DNA of 64,000 bases from Halomonas sp. KG2 (GTDB lineage: Bacteria > Pseudomonadota > Gammaproteobacteria > Pseudomonadales > Halomonadaceae): the NCBI GenBank assembly GCA_030440445.1, contig CP098528.1:2046001-2110000 (forward strand), read 5' to 3'. The notes under the pieces are model-generated. The model was given only the letters and a program-made list of their open reading frames with translations. It ran no database searches and was not told the DNA's origin. The stretch's first letter is position 1; the number at the start of each line of letters is the position of its first letter. This document shows positions 27,117 through 36,171 of the stretch, piece by piece. Both the position numbers and the translations under genes were made by a program.

Positions 27117-28310
27117 ATGTCGCAGATAGACGCCTTGCCATCGCCACTCCGTCAATATGGGCATTTAAACTCAGTACTGATTTGTTTAAGTGCCGCTATG
27201 TTAGGGGCCTCTTGGCTACTAGGTCTTGTTAGCGTCGCGCCTAATAGAATTGTAGCGGGCACATCTTATGGCTTAGTAGCTGCGATTGGGTGGCCCGGTG
27301 CACTGCTTGTTTCCTTGTTATTTATCGCTATGGGCGGCTTGGCTATAAGGCCAAGCCGCCTTCATGGCTATGCTCAGCTGTGTATCATTACCCTGACACT
27401 CTTATTGATGCCATTCGGGCTTATGGTAGCAGGCCACTGGCTGATTGATCCGACTCTGCCGCAAGCGCGTTTAGGGATTGGGGCAGCCTATTGGGTCGTG
27501 CTTTTTTTGCTTTTATTGTGCCTAGTGGAAGTGCGTTTACGTTTGGGGTTGTCGCGTTTATGGACCACTCTACTGCTCAGCAGCGTGGGGGGAGCGTGGC
27601 TGCTTTGTGCCGCCTTATGGCTTGAAAATTTAGCCCTTGTTCAGGAGTTTCAAGCGCGCGACCAGCAGTTTTATCGTGCCATGCTGCAACATGTGGTACT
27701 GGTCGGCATAGCGGTGAGCGTTAGTATCGTGGTTGGTTTAGTGCTCGCTATGCTAATGCGACGTTACCAACGTCTACAACGAATAGCGTTTGCATGGCTG
27801 AACTTCCTGCAAACGATTCCGAGCTTAGCTCTGTTTGGGCTACTGCTCGCTCCGCTTGCTTGGCTAGCTGCTAACGTGCCCTTTTTAGCGCAGTTAGGAG
27901 TTAGCGGTATTGGCGCCACACCCGCATTGATTGCGCTCATTGCTTATAGCCTGTTACCCATGGTGCGCAATACGTATATTGCGCTTGATGAAGTCGACCC
28001 TGAAACCTTAGATGCTGCTAAGGCGATGGGGATGCGTCCGTATCAGCGCTTCTGGCAGGTAAGATTTCCGTTGGCGCTGCCAATACTATTAGAAGGTGTA
28101 CGAATTACCGCTGTGCAAGCGATTGGATTAACGGCCGTTGCTGCGTTGATTGGGGCAGGTGGGCTTGGCACGTTTATTTTTCAGGGGTTAGGCCAAGCGG
28201 CTATGGACATGGTGCTACTTGGCGCGCTGCCTATTTTGGTCTTGGCACTAATTGTAGATGCTAGTTTGGGGGCATTAGCCGACGCGCTTCGCCCCGGGGG
28301 ACATAAATGA
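27117..28310 (+). CDS. Osmoprotectant ABC transporter permease, YehY-like
   Basis: The 397-residue membrane protein has an N-terminal extension of several helices (residues 1-180), then a standard binding-protein-dependent permease domain. The cytoplasmic loop motif is EVDPETLDAAKAMGMRPYQRFWQVRFPLALP (EAA loop). This long form resembles E. coli YehY. It starts three bases after the binding-protein gene, and its stop overlaps the ATPase start by four bases (ATGA). Confidence 0.88.
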   Translation: MSQIDALPSPLRQYGHLNSVLICLSAAMLGASWLLGLVSVAPNRIVAGTSYGLVAAIGWPGALLVSLLFIAMGGLAIRPSRLHGYAQLCIITLTLLLMPFGLMVAGHWLIDPTLPQARLGIGAAYWVVLFLLLLCLVEVRLRLGLSRLWTTLLLSSVGGAWLLCAALWLENLALVQEFQARDQQFYRAMLQHVVLVGIAVSVSIVVGLVLAMLMRRYQRLQRIAFAWLNFLQTIPSLALFGLLLAPLAWLAANVPFLAQLGVSGIGATPALIALIAYSLLPMVRNTYIALDEVDPETLDAAKAMGMRPYQRFWQVRFPLALPILLEGVRITAVQAIGLTAVAALIGAGGLGTFIFQGLGQAAMDMVLLGALPILVLALIVDASLGALADALRPGGHK

Positions 28311-29272
28311 TAGAGCTTTCCCATGTGTCGAAGCACTTTGGCGAAGACACAGCGGTTGACGACATATCCTTACACGTCGCGAAAGGAAAGTTCTGTGCGC
28401 TGGTAGGGTCATCAGGCTGCGGAAAATCGACGACGTTACGTATGATAAATCGTTTGATTGAGCATAGTAGCGGCGACATTATCATCGACGGACAGGCAAT
28501 AGGCCACTATGACCCGGTTAAGCTTCGCCGCCGAATAGGCTATGCGATCCAGAGTACCGGCCTGTTTCCTCATTGGACGGTAGCGCACAACATTGGGCTG
28601 GTACCGCGTTTGTTAAAATGGCCTGCCGCTGATGTTAAAGCACGCGTAGAAGAGTTAATGCGTCTGTTAGGCCTTCCCACGGAAGAGTTTGCTCATAAGT
28701 ATCCTCATCAGCTCTCTGGCGGCCAGGCGCAGCGGGTAGGCGTTGCGCGCGCATTGGCGGCAGATCCTGATATTTTGCTGATGGATGAGCCTTTTGGAGC
28801 GCTAGACCCTATTACGCGAGAAAAGCTTCAAGACGAGCTGGCAAAGCTTCAGGCGCGGTTGCATAAAACCGTGGTGTTCGTGACTCACGATATGGATGAA
28901 GCGCTCAAACTGGCAGATCATTTAGTCGTTATGCGCGAAGGTCGTATTGTTCAGCAGGGGTCACCGCTAGCGCTGCTTCAAACCCCCGCCGATCCGTTTG
29001 TTGAGTCGCTATTGGGAGGGTTGGAGCGTGGCTTAAAGCAGGCTGCCTTAACACGCGTGAAAGACCACATGTCGTCGCTTGGGCAGACACTGCCTGCCCA
29101 GTCGCGTATTCCGGGTGATTTTTCACTGCGCCAAGCGCTTTCAATGATGCTGCGAGACCACTGCGATAGGCTGACGGTTGTCGACCAGCATGATATGCCG
29201 ATTGGTGAGTTATCGCTGCGCAAAGTGGTCAAAGAGGCCCAGTTAGACAAGGTGAGTCACCGTGACGCGTGA
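28307..29272 (+). CDS. Osmoprotectant ABC transporter ATP-binding protein, YehX-like
   Basis: The 321-residue ATPase has Walker A GSSGCGKSTT, signature LSGGQAQRVGVARAL, Walker B DILLMDEPFGALDP and the H-loop FVTHDMDEAL. The region after residue 240 (SRIPGDFSLRQALSMML, CDRLTVVDQHDMPIGELS) resembles a single CBS-type repeat, as in ProV/OpuA ATPases that sense ionic strength. It overlaps the upstream gene by four bases and the downstream permease by eleven. Confidence 0.92.
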   Translation: MIELSHVSKHFGEDTAVDDISLHVAKGKFCALVGSSGCGKSTTLRMINRLIEHSSGDIIIDGQAIGHYDPVKLRRRIGYAIQSTGLFPHWTVAHNIGLVPRLLKWPAADVKARVEELMRLLGLPTEEFAHKYPHQLSGGQAQRVGVARALAADPDILLMDEPFGALDPITREKLQDELAKLQARLHKTVVFVTHDMDEALKLADHLVVMREGRIVQQGSPLALLQTPADPFVESLLGGLERGLKQAALTRVKDHMSSLGQTLPAQSRIPGDFSLRQALSMMLRDHCDRLTVVDQHDMPIGELSLRKVVKEAQLDKVSHRDA

Positions 29273-30038
29273 TCGTAACCGTGGCGAATCATCGATTGCA
29301 GTTGGCCCGCGCTGGCTATGGCCTATTGGTTGGGCACTTTTGCTGCTGATAGGGGTATTGGGTATCCCGGCGTTAGAGCCCGTATTTCGTTGGCTGGAGC
29401 CAGACGCCCGTCAGGTGATTTATTCCCGCGCTGATTTTGCTTCTCTGCTGGCAAGGCACGTGTTCGTTGTTGGCATCGCAGCTGTCATTACGATATGTGT
29501 AGGCGTATTGGCCGGCATCGCAGTCACTCGGCAGTGGGGGCGAGACTTCTTACCCCTAGCCGGGCAGTTGGCTTCACTGGGTCAGACATTTCCTCCTGTG
29601 GCAGTGCTTGCCCTGGCGGTTCCTGTATTGGGTTTTGGAACATTGCCGATTATCGTGGCGCTAATGCTCTATGGCTTATTGCCGATTGTGCGAAACACGC
29701 TTGCCGGGTTGCAGGATGTAGATGCGAGTCTGAAACAGGCTGCGTTTGCCATGGGGATGACCCCTTGGCAGGTATTAACTCGCGTTGAGCTGCCATTGGC
29801 CGCGCCGGTGATTCTGGCCGGTATCCGAACATCGGTAACCATTAATATTGCCACAGCGGCTATAGGGGCGACGGTAGGCGCCAGTAACTTAGGTGACCCG
29901 ATCATAGCCGGTATCGTGAATGGCAATATGGCGTATGTTTTACAAGGTGCGCTGTTGATCGCGTTACTCGCGTTGACCGTCGATAGTCTGTTTGATGCGT
30001 TGCAACAACAGCTGCGCACTCGTCTATCTGCGTCTTAA
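29262..30038 (+). CDS. Osmoprotectant ABC transporter permease, YehW-like
   Basis: The 258-residue permease has five to six helices and the EAA loop DVDASLKQAAFAMGMTPWQVLTRVELPLA. It starts with GTG inside the 3' end of the ATPase gene (11-base overlap), which indicates tight translational coupling. With the binding protein, YehY-like permease and ATPase it completes an importer with a heterodimeric membrane part. No terminator was recognised in the 163-base gap downstream. Confidence 0.9.
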   Translation: MTRDRNRGESSIAVGPRWLWPIGWALLLLIGVLGIPALEPVFRWLEPDARQVIYSRADFASLLARHVFVVGIAAVITICVGVLAGIAVTRQWGRDFLPLAGQLASLGQTFPPVAVLALAVPVLGFGTLPIIVALMLYGLLPIVRNTLAGLQDVDASLKQAAFAMGMTPWQVLTRVELPLAAPVILAGIRTSVTINIATAAIGATVGASNLGDPIIAGIVNGNMAYVLQGALLIALLALTVDSLFDALQQQLRTRLSAS

Positions 30039-30201
30039 GTTGTATCCCTAAAAGTAGCAGACTGCGTTACTGTCCTTATGTTGAGTTGATCGAGGTGACA
30101 CTAACCTCGACAAGATTGACCTATGCTAGATAAATCCACTGGTAAAAACGGTCAACACCAACAACACTGCCCTCAAAAGGGGTAATACAAGGATAATAAG
30201 C

Positions 30202-31404
30202 ATGACAAACTACGTACATCAGCCGAGCTTTATGACCGGCGACGAATTCTCAATGGCTACTTTCAGCCTGCTCGACCCTGAGGGCGAGCTTTACGAAGGT
30301 GCGATAGAGCCAGACCTACCGCGTGATCATGCCAGACGGCTCTATCAAGCCATGCTGGCCACCCGTATCCTAGATGAGCGCATGATGGCTGCCCAGCGCC
30401 AGGGGCGGCTCAGTTTTTATATGCAAAGCACGGGTGAAGAAGCCGCCGTTGTTGGTGCAGCTGCTGCGCTAGACGATGCCGATATGATCATGGCGCAGTA
30501 CCGCGAGCAAGGCGCCTTAATGTACCGCGGGTTCTCCATTGATGAGTTTATGAATCAGCTATTTGGCAACGAGCTTGACTACGGTAAAGGCCGTCAAATG
30601 CCGATTCACTATGGATCACGCAAGCTGCACTACATGACCATCTCTTCTCCGCTTGCAACGCAAATCCCCCAGGCGACAGGCTACGCATACGGTCAGAAAT
30701 TAGCGGGTGATGGGCATTGCACCTTAACGTTTTTCGGTGAGGGTGCTGCATCAGAAGGTGATTTCCACGCCGCGCTGAATATGGCGTCTGTCCATCAAGT
30801 ACCGGTGATTTTTTTCTGCCGCAACAATGGCTATGCCATTTCGACGCCGTCAACCGAGCAGTTTGCAGCCGATGGCATTGCCCCCAGGGCGTTTGGCTAT
30901 CATATGCATGTGATACGCGTTGACGGGAACGATGCACTGGCAGTTTATGAAGCGACACGCCAAGCGCGTCAGATTGCTGTTGAACAGAACAAACCTGTGC
31001 TGATTGAAGCCATGTCTTACCGCCTTGCTGCTCACTCCTCTTCGGATGACCCTTCCGGCTATCGTGCCAAAAGTGAAGAAGAAGCATGGCGGTTAAAAGA
31101 TCCCATACTGCGCATGCAGAAATGGCTGTTGAAAAAAGGCTGGTGGAGCGAGGAGGAGGAAACCAGCCAGCAGGAAACGTTGCGCCGCGACGTGCTGGAT
31201 ACCTTGAAACGGGCAGAAAAGCGTTCACCCCCACCGCTGGAATCGCTGATTACTGATGTCTATGCCGACATAACCCCTGAGTTACAGCGTCAATTTGATC
31301 AGCTTAAACGCCATATTCGCCGCTATCCAGAGGCCTACCCGCGTGGAGCGCGGTCGCTAGACCTTGAGGTGAATACGTCCACAGATTCCCAGGGGGAGGC
31401 ATAA
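30202..31404 (+). CDS. Branched-chain 2-oxoacid dehydrogenase E1 component, alpha subunit
   Basis: E1 alpha binds thiamine diphosphate and decarboxylates 2-oxo acids from leucine, isoleucine and valine. The 400 residues contain the TPP-binding motif [31 protein letters not shown] (GDG-N type), the phosphorylation-loop equivalent [12 protein letters not shown], and [15 protein letters not shown]. The long N-terminus and [13 protein letters not shown] favour the branched-chain rather than the pyruvate enzyme. E1 beta starts one base after its stop and E2 follows. The E3 component is not present here and must be shared or encoded elsewhere. Confidence 0.87.
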   Translation: MTNYVHQPSFMTGDEFSMATFSLLDPEGELYEGAIEPDLPRDHARRLYQAMLATRILDERMMAAQRQGRLSFYMQSTGEEAAVVGAAAALDDADMIMAQYREQGALMYRGFSIDEFMNQLFGNELDYGKGRQMPIHYGSRKLHYMTISSPLATQIPQATGYAYGQKLAGDGHCTLTFFGEGAASEGDFHAALNMASVHQVPVIFFCRNNGYAISTPSTEQFAADGIAPRAFGYHMHVIRVDGNDALAVYEATRQARQIAVEQNKPVLIEAMSYRLAAHSSSDDPSGYRAKSEEEAWRLKDPILRMQKWLLKKGWWSEEEETSQQETLRRDVLDTLKRAEKRSPPPLESLITDVYADITPELQRQFDQLKRHIRRYPEAYPRGARSLDLEVNTSTDSQGEA

Positions 31405-31405
31405 C

Positions 31406-32383
31406 ATGCCCACAATGAACATGCTCCAGGCGATCAACAATGCGCTTGATATCGCCATGGCTGAAGATGACAAAGTTATCTGTTTTGGTGAAGATGTTGG
31501 CGTTTTTGGCGGCGTATTCCGTGCTACCAGCCATTTACAGGAAAAGTATGGTAAAGCGCGCTGCTTTAACACGCCGTTGGTAGAGCAAGGCATCATTGGT
31601 TTCGCCAATGGGCTGGCTGCTCAAGGCTCAGTGCCCGTTGCTGAAATTCAGTTTGCCGACTACATCTTTCCCGCTTTTGACCAAATCGTTAATGAGTCTG
31701 CGAAATTCCGCTACCGTTCGGGGGATTTATTCAATGTGGGTGGATTAACCATCCGCACGCCCTATGGCGGTGGTATCGCGGGGGGGCTCTATCATTCGCA
31801 ATCACCAGAGGCTTACTTTACACATACGCCCGGCTTGAAAGTCGTTGTACCGCGCAACCCCTACCAAGCGAAAGGGCTACTGCTCGCTTCCATTCGCGAT
31901 CCAGATCCAGTGCTTTTTTTGGAACCCAAGCGTCTCTATCGTGCATCGGTGGGTGAGGTGCCCCAAGAAGATTACCAGCTTCCGATTGGTGAAGCGGAGG
32001 TCATTAAAGAGGGGACTGATATAACGCTGGTGGGCTGGGGCGCGCAAATGGAAGTCATCGGCAAAGCCGTTGAGCTTGCTGAAGAGCAGGGCATTGCCTG
32101 TGAAGTGATTGATCTGCGCACGGTGATGCCATGGGACGCGGATACTGTCGTTGAGTCTGTTCTAAAAACAGGACGTTTGATCGTCAGCCATGAAGCGCCG
32201 TTAACAGGTGGCTTTGCGGGTGAAATCGCCGCGACGATCCAAGAGCGCTGTTTTCTCTATCTTGAATCGCCGATTACTCGGGTAACGGGGCTAGATACAC
32301 CTTTCCCGCTAGTGCTGGAAAAAGAGTATTTGCCCGACCATCTGAAAATTTTTGAAGCGATTCGCGAAAGCGTTAACTTTTAA
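31406..32383 (+). CDS. Branched-chain 2-oxoacid dehydrogenase E1 component, beta subunit
   Basis: The 325-residue protein has the transketolase-type pyrimidine-binding half ([58 protein letters not shown]) and the C-terminal transketolase domain ([20 protein letters not shown]). It is co-transcribed with E1 alpha, one base apart, and followed by E2 after 17 bases. Confidence 0.92.
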   Translation: MPTMNMLQAINNALDIAMAEDDKVICFGEDVGVFGGVFRATSHLQEKYGKARCFNTPLVEQGIIGFANGLAAQGSVPVAEIQFADYIFPAFDQIVNESAKFRYRSGDLFNVGGLTIRTPYGGGIAGGLYHSQSPEAYFTHTPGLKVVVPRNPYQAKGLLLASIRDPDPVLFLEPKRLYRASVGEVPQEDYQLPIGEAEVIKEGTDITLVGWGAQMEVIGKAVELAEEQGIACEVIDLRTVMPWDADTVVESVLKTGRLIVSHEAPLTGGFAGEIAATIQERCFLYLESPITRVTGLDTPFPLVLEKEYLPDHLKIFEAIRESVNF

Positions 32384-32400
32384 CGCCAGGGAGAAAAATA

Positions 32401-33648
32401 ATGAGCGATTTCATGCTGCCGGATATCGGCGAAGGCATTGTTGAATGTGAAGTAGTGGAGTGGCGCGTTGCGGAGGGTGATCGGATTGAGGAAGATCAGC
32501 CAATTGTCGAGGTGATGACCGATAAAGCGCTAGTGGAAATTACCGCTCCCGAAGCGGGCGTTGTCACCAAGCTTTATGTTGCCCAAGGAAAAATTGCCAA
32601 AGTACACGCACCGCTTTATGCCTACCAAGCAGAAAATGACACGCAAGAAGCCGGCGCGACGGAACAGGCTAACGAGCCTCAATCACCTGTCGCTGACGCT
32701 GACAGTGGCTCAGCCAAGACGGTTGAGCAAGCCGCTGTGGCATCCAGTACCTGCAGCCTTAGTACGAGCAGCGGCAAAATACCGGCCAGCCCAGCCGTGC
32801 GACGTCTTGTTCGTGAACACCAGCTTGAGTTAACTGCCATTGCTGGCAGTGGTAAAGATGGCCGGGTATTAAAAGAAGACGTGCTGGCGCACCTGAATCA
32901 ACCTTCTGCGGCCCCTAGCCAAGCACCATCGCAAGTAGCCCAACCTCCCCGCGTCGAACCGCTTCGCGGTGTGCGCGCGGTGATGGCGAAAAGAATGGTT
33001 GAGGCAGCCAGCTCCATCCCGCATTTCCACTATGGCGAAGAGATCGATGTGACCGATCTGTTGGCGCTGCGCGAGCGTCTAAAGCCACGGGTAGAAGCGC
33101 TTGGTGAGCGGCTAACACTCATGCCCTTTTTCATGAAAGCCATGGCGCTAGCGGTTACTGAGGCGCCGATCATCAATGCCCAGCTAAACGCGGAAGCCAA
33201 CGAGCTGCACTACTACAAACAGTGCAATATCGGCATGGCGGTGGATAGTAAAGCCGGTTTGCTGGTGCCCAATGTGAAAGGTGTTGAGCGTTTAACGCTG
33301 CTAGACATTGCTCGTGAAGTGGGGCGTTTAACCGTTGCGGCCCGAGAAGGGCGTGTCGATCAGGCTGATCTCAAAGGTGGCACCATTAGTATTTCTAACA
33401 TTGGTGCGTTGGGCGGCACCTATGCCGCGCCGATTATCAATGCGCCGGAAGCGGCGATAGTGGCGATTGGTAAAACCCAATGGTTACCGCGCTTCGACGA
33501 GCAAGGAGAAGTTCAGCGGCGAGCCATTATGACCATCACCTGGGCAGGCGATCACCGCTTTATTGATGGCGGTACCATCGCCAGGTTCTGCAATGCCTGG
33601 AAAGGCTACTTGGAAGCACCTGAAACCATGCTGCTGCACTTGGGCTAA
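32401..33648 (+). CDS. Dihydrolipoyl acyltransferase E2 component of branched-chain 2-oxoacid dehydrogenase
   Basis: E2 forms the core of the complex and transfers acyl groups to CoA. The 415 residues show one lipoyl domain (lipoylated Lys in VMTDKALVEI), an alanine/proline-rich linker, a peripheral-subunit-binding domain (PASPAVRRLVREHQLEL to GRVLKEDVLAHL) and the catalytic domain ending in AGDHRFIDGG, with the active-site His in the DHRxxDG motif. The ATG follows GGGAG. Confidence 0.93.
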   Translation: MSDFMLPDIGEGIVECEVVEWRVAEGDRIEEDQPIVEVMTDKALVEITAPEAGVVTKLYVAQGKIAKVHAPLYAYQAENDTQEAGATEQANEPQSPVADADSGSAKTVEQAAVASSTCSLSTSSGKIPASPAVRRLVREHQLELTAIAGSGKDGRVLKEDVLAHLNQPSAAPSQAPSQVAQPPRVEPLRGVRAVMAKRMVEAASSIPHFHYGEEIDVTDLLALRERLKPRVEALGERLTLMPFFMKAMALAVTEAPIINAQLNAEANELHYYKQCNIGMAVDSKAGLLVPNVKGVERLTLLDIAREVGRLTVAAREGRVDQADLKGGTISISNIGALGGTYAAPIINAPEAAIVAIGKTQWLPRFDEQGEVQRRAIMTITWAGDHRFIDGGTIARFCNAWKGYLEAPETMLLHLG

Positions 33649-33661
33649 GGTTGTTAGATAT

Positions 33662-33706
33662 TGAGTAGCAAGAGGTTAAATAGCCAGAAGTTGGTTAGCA
33701 AGGAAT
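33662..33706 (+). repeat. Three degenerate 15-bp tandem units before the kinase gene
   Basis: The units are TGAGTAGCAAGAGGT, TAAATAGCCAGAAGT and TGGTTAGCAAGGAAT (33662-33676, 33677-33691, 33692-33706). They share a TAGCxAGAAG-like core in register. They occupy most of the 63-base gap between the E2 gene and the kinase gene, and the last unit carries the kinase ribosome-binding site (AAGGAA). Confidence 0.45.
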
Positions 33707-33711
33707 GAGAA

Positions 33712-35577
33712 ATGTCTCAGGCACCGCTCCAGCAGTTTTATATACCGGAAGAGCAGTCGGTATATCTACTCAGCCATCACGATGCCCGTAAGCTTAAAGA
33801 CTGGGTAGCACTGTGTCAGGCACAGCTCGCCCAGCTAGGCTACACGGGGATTGAGCTGGTGGGTAAAGGTGCCTATGGCTTTGTATTTGCGGGCAGCGCG
33901 CAACACCAAGATGTGCCTGCCCACTACGTGTTTAAATTTTCACGTATTACGCTACCGACCCATTTACAAGAACGCCTTGAAGAAGAGGCGTTTATGCTTG
34001 ATCAGGTTTCCCATCCCCGCATACCAAAGCTGGTGGCTTACCAACGCTCCCGAGGCCAGTCAATTCTGGTGATGGAGCGTGCGCCTGGTTGGAATCTTGA
34101 ACAGGTGTCACTGAAAGAAGGCCGTCTCTCTCCACGGTTAGTGGTGCGCATTGCCAACCAGTTGGCCGATATTCTTTCCGCATTGCGCCGCGAAACGGGT
34201 CCCAATGCGCGTCCCGTTGTGCATGGCGACATCAAGCCGTCAAATTTGGTATTTGATCCAGATACCGAATCCATCGCATTGATTGACTGGGGATCGTCCG
34301 TATTTGCCCAGTTAGACGAAAAGCTCCAATTTGTTGGGGCAAACGTGATGGAATTAATGTCCGACAACCTGCAGCAAACCAACGCCCGGCTGGGCGATGT
34401 CTACTTTATTGGTGAAGAGCAGCTAAATGGAGCGCTATCATCGCCGCGTTTCGATGAGCAAGGGGCGGCAGGAACGCTATATGCATTAGCTTCGGCGCAA
34501 TCTTGCCGCTTTGGTCATCGCGCCATTCCCGCTAGCTCGCTGGGGCTACCCTTGGAGTTTGCCCGCACCTTAGACGGCATGCTGGATCCCGACCCACACA
34601 TACGCCATAAAGCAGGGGATCACTATTTACAGGCAATGTCCCGTATGGCCAAAGTAGTGATGTTAGATTTACCTACGCCAATACAAACCCCGCTAGTGCC
34701 TGTTTGGGGTCGTGCGGCGCACCAAGAAATTGATACGGTCGTTTACAGCTCCCGGAAAGCGTTTCTGCGCGAAGCGAACGCGGAAGAAACACTTAATGAT
34801 GTCAATGATGTGCAGCTAGACCGCTATTACAAACAATTTATGCAGGGCATGGGGGAAACCGAAAAGGCGTTTTTGGCCTCGGTGAGTCGCTTAGGAAAAT
34901 ACCCGGTTGTTGGTGGTTTAGCAGTACGCTGGGAGCGAGAGGGCGTCTATATAGACTCCTCACTTAACCTGCATGATCCCGCATTAAAGCCAGCGTTCAT
35001 TCAAGCCGTCAACAATATGGTGCACTTGGCGCGAGCCATCCATCGCCAAGGGGTGTTTAAAAGCTGTTTGTTTAATGCACGCCAAACGCTGCATTTAGAG
35101 CGCGCGAGTGCGGAAGAGCCTTTTCATTGTGATCCTGGCACCACGATTGACTACGAGCTGAGCGCGGTTCCAGAAATGGAAGACCTCACTCGCCAGCATA
35201 GCTACTTTGAAGACGGCCCTGATCCAGAAGAGCTACTGGTCCTGCCTGACACCATTATGCACATACTGCAACGGCTGAATGAGATTCATCACACCGGCAT
35301 GATCATCTTTGAGTCACTACCAAAGCATCTTAAAATCCATAGCTATTATCGGCTACTGGACCCTAGCCGAGAGGCCGAGTTTCGGGCTTTGCTGGCGCAG
35401 ATGTTGGCGTCTGTAAGCCAGATCGAGGGGTTAGGCGTGTCCGGCTTTATGAAAATGCCTTACAAAGACACGCGATTTTTTACCCATTTAGAGTGCCAGC
35501 CTGAACATTTTTATCCTAAAGACCCGCGTGATTTTTTAAGAAAGACGCCGTCAATCGGCGGTCCTCAGACTGCTTGA
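33712..35577 (+). CDS. Atypical Ser/Thr protein kinase-like protein with a long C-terminal extension
   Basis: The N-terminal half is a Hanks-type kinase fold: glycine loop GKGAYGFVFAG (residues 51-61), ATP-binding Lys75 in VFKFSR, alpha-C glutamate near residue 91, catalytic loop HGDIKPSN (171-178) in place of HRDxKxxN, and DWG (192-194) in place of DFG. All catalytic residues are therefore present, though in variant motifs. The C-terminal 250-300 residues are not a recognised domain, have no membrane helix and contain conserved-looking acidic and aromatic segments. The gene sits alone between the bkd-like operon and a convergent lipid-transport operon, whose last gene it overlaps by 27 bases. 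The substrate is unknown. Confidence 0.75.
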   Translation: MSQAPLQQFYIPEEQSVYLLSHHDARKLKDWVALCQAQLAQLGYTGIELVGKGAYGFVFAGSAQHQDVPAHYVFKFSRITLPTHLQERLEEEAFMLDQVSHPRIPKLVAYQRSRGQSILVMERAPGWNLEQVSLKEGRLSPRLVVRIANQLADILSALRRETGPNARPVVHGDIKPSNLVFDPDTESIALIDWGSSVFAQLDEKLQFVGANVMELMSDNLQQTNARLGDVYFIGEEQLNGALSSPRFDEQGAAGTLYALASAQSCRFGHRAIPASSLGLPLEFARTLDGMLDPDPHIRHKAGDHYLQAMSRMAKVVMLDLPTPIQTPLVPVWGRAAHQEIDTVVYSSRKAFLREANAEETLNDVNDVQLDRYYKQFMQGMGETEKAFLASVSRLGKYPVVGGLAVRWEREGVYIDSSLNLHDPALKPAFIQAVNNMVHLARAIHRQGVFKSCLFNARQTLHLERASAEEPFHCDPGTTIDYELSAVPEMEDLTRQHSYFEDGPDPEELLVLPDTIMHILQRLNEIHHTGMIIFESLPKHLKIHSYYRLLDPSREAEFRALLAQMLASVSQIEGLGVSGFMKMPYKDTRFFTHLECQPEHFYPKDPRDFLRKTPSIGGPQTA

Positions 35578-36171
35578 TTGCGCCGCGATCCATGCTGAAA
35601 GCTGCTCAGCTAGCGCGTCGCTGGCCGCGCCAAACGCATTGACGACGTCCGGAATCTCCGGGCTATTCGCGCGGGTGCGGATAACAAAACTAGTCGCTGC
35701 TAGCGGCTTTCGGTGTTGTGTATTCACAAGTTGGACATCTAATTGAAGATGAATACTGGGTGGGGAAGTGTCGTACTCACTTTGGAAATGGCGCAGCTCG
35801 CTCAGTAGCAGTATATCGTGAGGCAATCGGTCGCTACTCACGCCAGTGAATAGCTGGCGCTGCTGGAGATCAGAAATTAAGCGCGCTTGAAGCATTTCTG
35901 GGGCGTCTTCATGCCAGCGTACCCCCTCATATACATTGACTACATTGCCTTCTGGGTATACCACAATACGGTTGCTGTTAAGCAAGTGACCTGCCTCCGG
36001 GGTGGCAATGCCAAGTTTTACCGGGAGGGTGGCGGTCGTGTGTTCAGACAGCGTGGCAGGCGATGGCAGCCGATAGAGCGTTGCGGGATTACTTTCGGGC
36101 AGTATTGAACAACCGGCGCTTAATACAAGCGCCGCTAATGTGACGATGCTAAACGTAAAGCGCAAGCTCAT
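35551..36171 (-). CDS. ABC-type transport auxiliary lipoprotein (PqiC-like)
   Basis: The 206-residue lipoprotein has a signal peptide with lipobox LSAGC (Cys21) and the YRLPSP and IVVYPEGNVVNVYEGVRWHE segments typical of outer-membrane auxiliary lipoproteins of MCE transporters. It is the last gene of a four-gene minus-strand operon and overlaps the MCE gene stop/start by four bases. It probably receives or delivers lipid at the outer membrane. Its 3' end overlaps the convergent kinase gene. Confidence 0.85.
   Translation of the reverse strand: MSLRFTFSIVTLAALVLSAGCSILPESNPATLYRLPSPATLSEHTTATLPVKLGIATPEAGHLLNSNRIVVYPEGNVVNVYEGVRWHEDAPEMLQARLISDLQQRQLFTGVSSDRLPHDILLLSELRHFQSEYDTSPPSIHLQLDVQLVNTQHRKPLAATSFVIRTRANSPEIPDVVNAFGAASDALAEQLSAWIAAQSSSLRTAD

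Noticed and set aside
30548..31234. A 228-codon minus-strand frame inside the E1 alpha gene.
   Set aside because: The plus-strand frame encodes an unmistakable E1 alpha; the antisense frame has shadow-like composition and no start signal.
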